Assembly: GCA_905221605.1 (NCBI GenBank)
Contig: CAJNDS010001691.1
Span: 454,417 to 518,416, forward strand
Source of the DNA: Symbiodinium natans
Lineage: Eukaryota; Sar; Dinophyceae; Suessiales; Symbiodiniaceae
Direction: 5' to 3'
Length of the DNA: 64,000 nt
In this document: piece after piece, positions 62,262-64,000 of the stretch
Numbering within the stretch: position 1 is the stretch's first letter
How the letters are laid out: each line of letters opens with the position of its first letter
Position numbers and translations under genes: made by a program
The notes under the pieces: model-generated
Database searches by the model: none
Seen by the model: only the letters and a program-made list of their open reading frames with translations
What the model was told of the DNA's origin: nothing

Positions 62262-62802
62262 GGACAACTGAGAGCAGGTCTGCAGCGATCGAAGCGTCCT
62301 GGGTAAAGCAAGCACGTTCTGGCCATCGAAACCCAGGCTGATGCAGTCCAAGTCGAAAAAGTTCAAAACCTCGTCCATCCGTTTGTAAAGAATGACCATG
62401 ACTTGCACGGTGCGGAATGGCCAGCCGCCCCAGATGCTAAGTGCGTTGGCTGATCGCAGCAGGCGAATGTCACGAGAGTAGCCTGCGCTGTTGAGTTGAA
62501 CTTCCTCTGGGATCCCCCTTCGCCTCCTCTTCAGAAGCATTTTCTTGCGCATCTCCGTGATGTTCTTGCAGATGGTGTGTATCGTCTGCCTCAAGAGCTG
62601 CCTGCCTTCTTCTTCTGTCTCACAGCAGATGAAGACATCGATATCAGAGGAGGCAAAGCCCCAGGAGTCCTTGTTGCCCGTACTGCCGGCGGGTAGCCAA
62701 AGTTGCTCGGCCGGCTTGCTAGCATTGTCCACGGCTTCCTCCCCCGCGGCCGCGAACGCCAGGATGTTCTGCAAGACCTGCGGCGACTGTCCGATTCGCA
62801 GC
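62262..62802 (-). CDS. SDIDxF nucleotidyltransferase-like domain, main exon
   Basis: Minus frame of about 180 codons. WGFASSDIDVFICC has the G-S..SD-D-x spacing of nucleotidyltransferase-fold proteins. GGWPFRTVQVMVILYKRMDE and VLNFFDLDCISLGFDGQNVL, ALPRTLRSLQT match the second half of a conserved uncharacterised domain of protist (often ankyrin-associated) proteins with the FDxD...DG..V..PR signature. Catalytic activity is not shown. The exon follows TIR element A3; the downstream end is uncertain because two frames stay open to about 62150. Confidence 0.6.
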
Positions 62803-62917
62803 CTAGGATGCTCAGTAACCCAGGATTAAAAAGGGTACCCTCTTTTGCTTAAAGGGGTTTTTCAGGGAACCTAAACCCCCCCAAACAAGGGAATAAGGGC
62901 ACTACTGGGCATCCGAG
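62803..62917. mobile_element. TIR element, family A (copy A3) acting as an intron
   Basis: CTAGGATGCTCAGTAACC and inverted TACTGGGCATCCGAG. GCTGC flanks both sides on the gene strand. An intron 62803-62921 with a GC donor and CCTAG acceptor removes the element exactly and joins LLKK to LRIGQ with no added or lost base. Confidence 0.85.
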
Positions 62918-62921
62918 CAGC

Positions 62922-63052
62922 TTCTTCAGCAAGGAGAAGCAGGCCACCTCGGACGCGACGAGCTTGTAAAGAGGTTGCAACTTCGGATGCTTCCAAAGCT
63001 GTGCGCACGCGAGGATTGCACCGCCAGCCACGAAAATCTTCTGAGTGGGTTC
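62922..63052 (-). CDS. SDIDxF gene upstream exon
   Basis: Reads KIFVAGGAILACAQLWKHPK, then YKLVASEVACFSLLKK. The F-AGG(A/S) start is typical of the beginning of this nucleotidyltransferase-like domain. Bounded by family G and A elements. Confidence 0.6.
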
Positions 63053-63232
63053 CTAGGATGGCCCTTATAAATGCCTCTGAAAAACACTCCTGAGAGTAGG
63101 ATCCTCTTAAGCCTACTATGAGGGAAAACTTCTAAACTATCCCAAGGGCCTACCACGCTAAACCCTAAACCCTAAACCCTAAACCCTAAACCCTAAACCC
63201 CAAATCCCAAACATCCCAAGGGCCTGCCTAGG
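63053..63232. mobile_element. Family G element with nested CCCTAAA array
   Basis: On the gene strand it starts GCAGGCCCTTGGGATG, passes a TTTAGGG array (63157-63201), repeats GTAGGCCCTTGGGATAG (63138-63153) and ends GGCCATCCTAG (63053-63063). The first 16 bases are thus present on both sides of the array. Related copies are at about 56700-56830, 63345-63450 and 63910-64000. Confidence 0.65.
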
Positions 63233-63237
63233 GGCTC

Positions 63238-63345
63238 GTGGGATGTTGAAGACATCTCGCAAGATTCCCTTGGTGAAGAGGTCGAAGACCAGCTTGAAGC
63301 CCCGGAGGTTCGGCATCATCGAGGAGCTACCCAACCTAGGATGCC
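63238..63345 (-). CDS. SDIDxF gene exon
   Basis: Reads SSSMMPNLRGFKLVFDLFTK, GILRDVFNIPRAP. It follows a GGCATCCTAG acceptor and ends at a GC or GT donor of the family G element. Confidence 0.5.
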
Positions 63346-63451
63346 CCTTAAAACCTTAGGGTTTGGGGTTTAGGGTTTGGGGTTTAGGGTTTAGGGTTTA
63401 GGGTTTAGGGTTCCTGAAATAACAAAATGTCGCCAAGGGCCTACCTAGCAA

Positions 63452-63512
63452 CTCAACGGAAAACCTCAGGGTCGCAGCTGGCGAGGTGTCCTTTTTGGAC
63501 TCTTCAGGGAGG
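63452..63512 (-). CDS. SDIDxF gene exon
   Basis: Reads PEESKKDTSPAATLRFSVEL, with donor CTAG|GTAGGCCC from a family G element. Confidence 0.42.
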
Positions 63513-63767
63513 GGGGGTTCAAGGTTAAGGGAGGGGGGTTTAGGGTTTAGGGTTTAGGATTTGGGGTTTCGGGTCTAGGGTTTAGGGCATGTAACTCGAG
63601 GTTCCCTAATACTCCCCAGTACTCCCTAAGGCTCCCAAAGCTTCCCCAAGGTCCCCTAGGAACCTACCCCCCTTAAGAACCCCCCTCCCTTAAGAACCCT
63701 AAACACTAAACCGTAAACCCTAAACCCTAAACCCCAAACCCTAAACCCTAAACCCTAAACCCTAAAC

Positions 63768-63862
63768 CCTGTACTGTCCTGCAGCGGCTCCACCCGAGGA
63801 TGAGACCTCTCGGAGGAGGACAGGAGTCGCTCCGCCAGGATCGAAGTTCGGAGCATTCCTGG
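63768..63862 (-). CDS. SDIDxF gene upstream exon candidate
   Basis: Reads RNAPNFDPGGATPVLLREVS, SSGGAAAGQY between two arrays. Same strand and order as the following exons; family not recognisable at this point. Confidence 0.35.
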
Positions 63863-64000
63863 GCTTATACGGGCTTAGGGTTTAGGGTTTAGGGTTTAGG
63901 GTTTAGGGTTGAACACCCTCTGAGACAAACAAGCTGAATATGATCCTCTTAAACCCAACTAAGGGAAAACATATCCCGATTGGGCCTACCGAGATTCCAT

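Overview
This window looks like nuclear DNA of a dinoflagellate, probably from or near the Symbiodiniaceae/Suessiales. The evidence is indirect. Dozens of interstitial TTTAGGG/CCCTAAA blocks (the telomere repeat type used by dinoflagellates and plants) are spread through the right half. Genes are broken into many short exons, several of which only join in frame through GC (or GA) splice donors, a known dinoflagellate habit. One very large Ty1/copia retrotransposon is present. No bacterial operon structure is visible. A 100-base N gap (31401-31500) shows this is a scaffold, so the parts left and right of the gap are joined only by assembly.

Left part (1-17.3 kb): mostly non-coding DNA with scattered exon candidates. 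These are an aldehyde-dehydrogenase N-terminal exon at the left edge, a frame-broken P-loop ATPase/helicase-like piece near 7.0-7.7 kb, and polytopic membrane-protein exons at 11.6-14.7 kb, all on the minus strand. Repeats include GGTTCGAAC-rich and 31-bp repeats at 5.2-5.9 kb, a 119-bp tandem duplication at 6.2-6.4 kb, TTTGAAGGC-type repeats at 15.7-16.4 kb, and nested inverted/direct repeats at 16.7-17.4 kb.

Middle (17.37-27.28 kb): an almost intact 9.9-kb Ty1/copia element on the minus strand. It has 383-bp LTRs differing at 3 positions, an initiator-tRNA-like primer site, a polypurine tract, Gag, protease, integrase, reverse transcriptase and RNase H. A roughly 650-residue extension of unknown function follows RNase H. 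One missing base inside the integrase splits the polyprotein. The element sits between inverted copies of a local repeat. To its right (27.4-34 kb) lie a kelch-repeat gene with a Ser/Thr-rich tail, a duplicated ~155-bp block, a 70-bp tandem array interrupted by a small TIR element, and an unusual AT-rich island.

Right part (34-64 kb): short exons separated by TTTAGGG blocks and by several families of ~95-185 bp terminal-inverted-repeat elements. Two minus-strand genes can be followed across these insertions. One is an SDR oxidoreductase of about 17 exons (53.6-60.6 kb). The other has an SDIDxF nucleotidyltransferase-like motif (62.2-63.9 kb). In both, TIR elements occupy intron positions, and removing them restores reading frames. 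Some TTTAGGG blocks also have 7-8 bp target-site-like duplications, or begin and end exactly at plausible splice sites. The main hypothesis of this annotation is that TIR elements (introner-like) and telomere-like arrays are both being inserted into genes and carried as introns.
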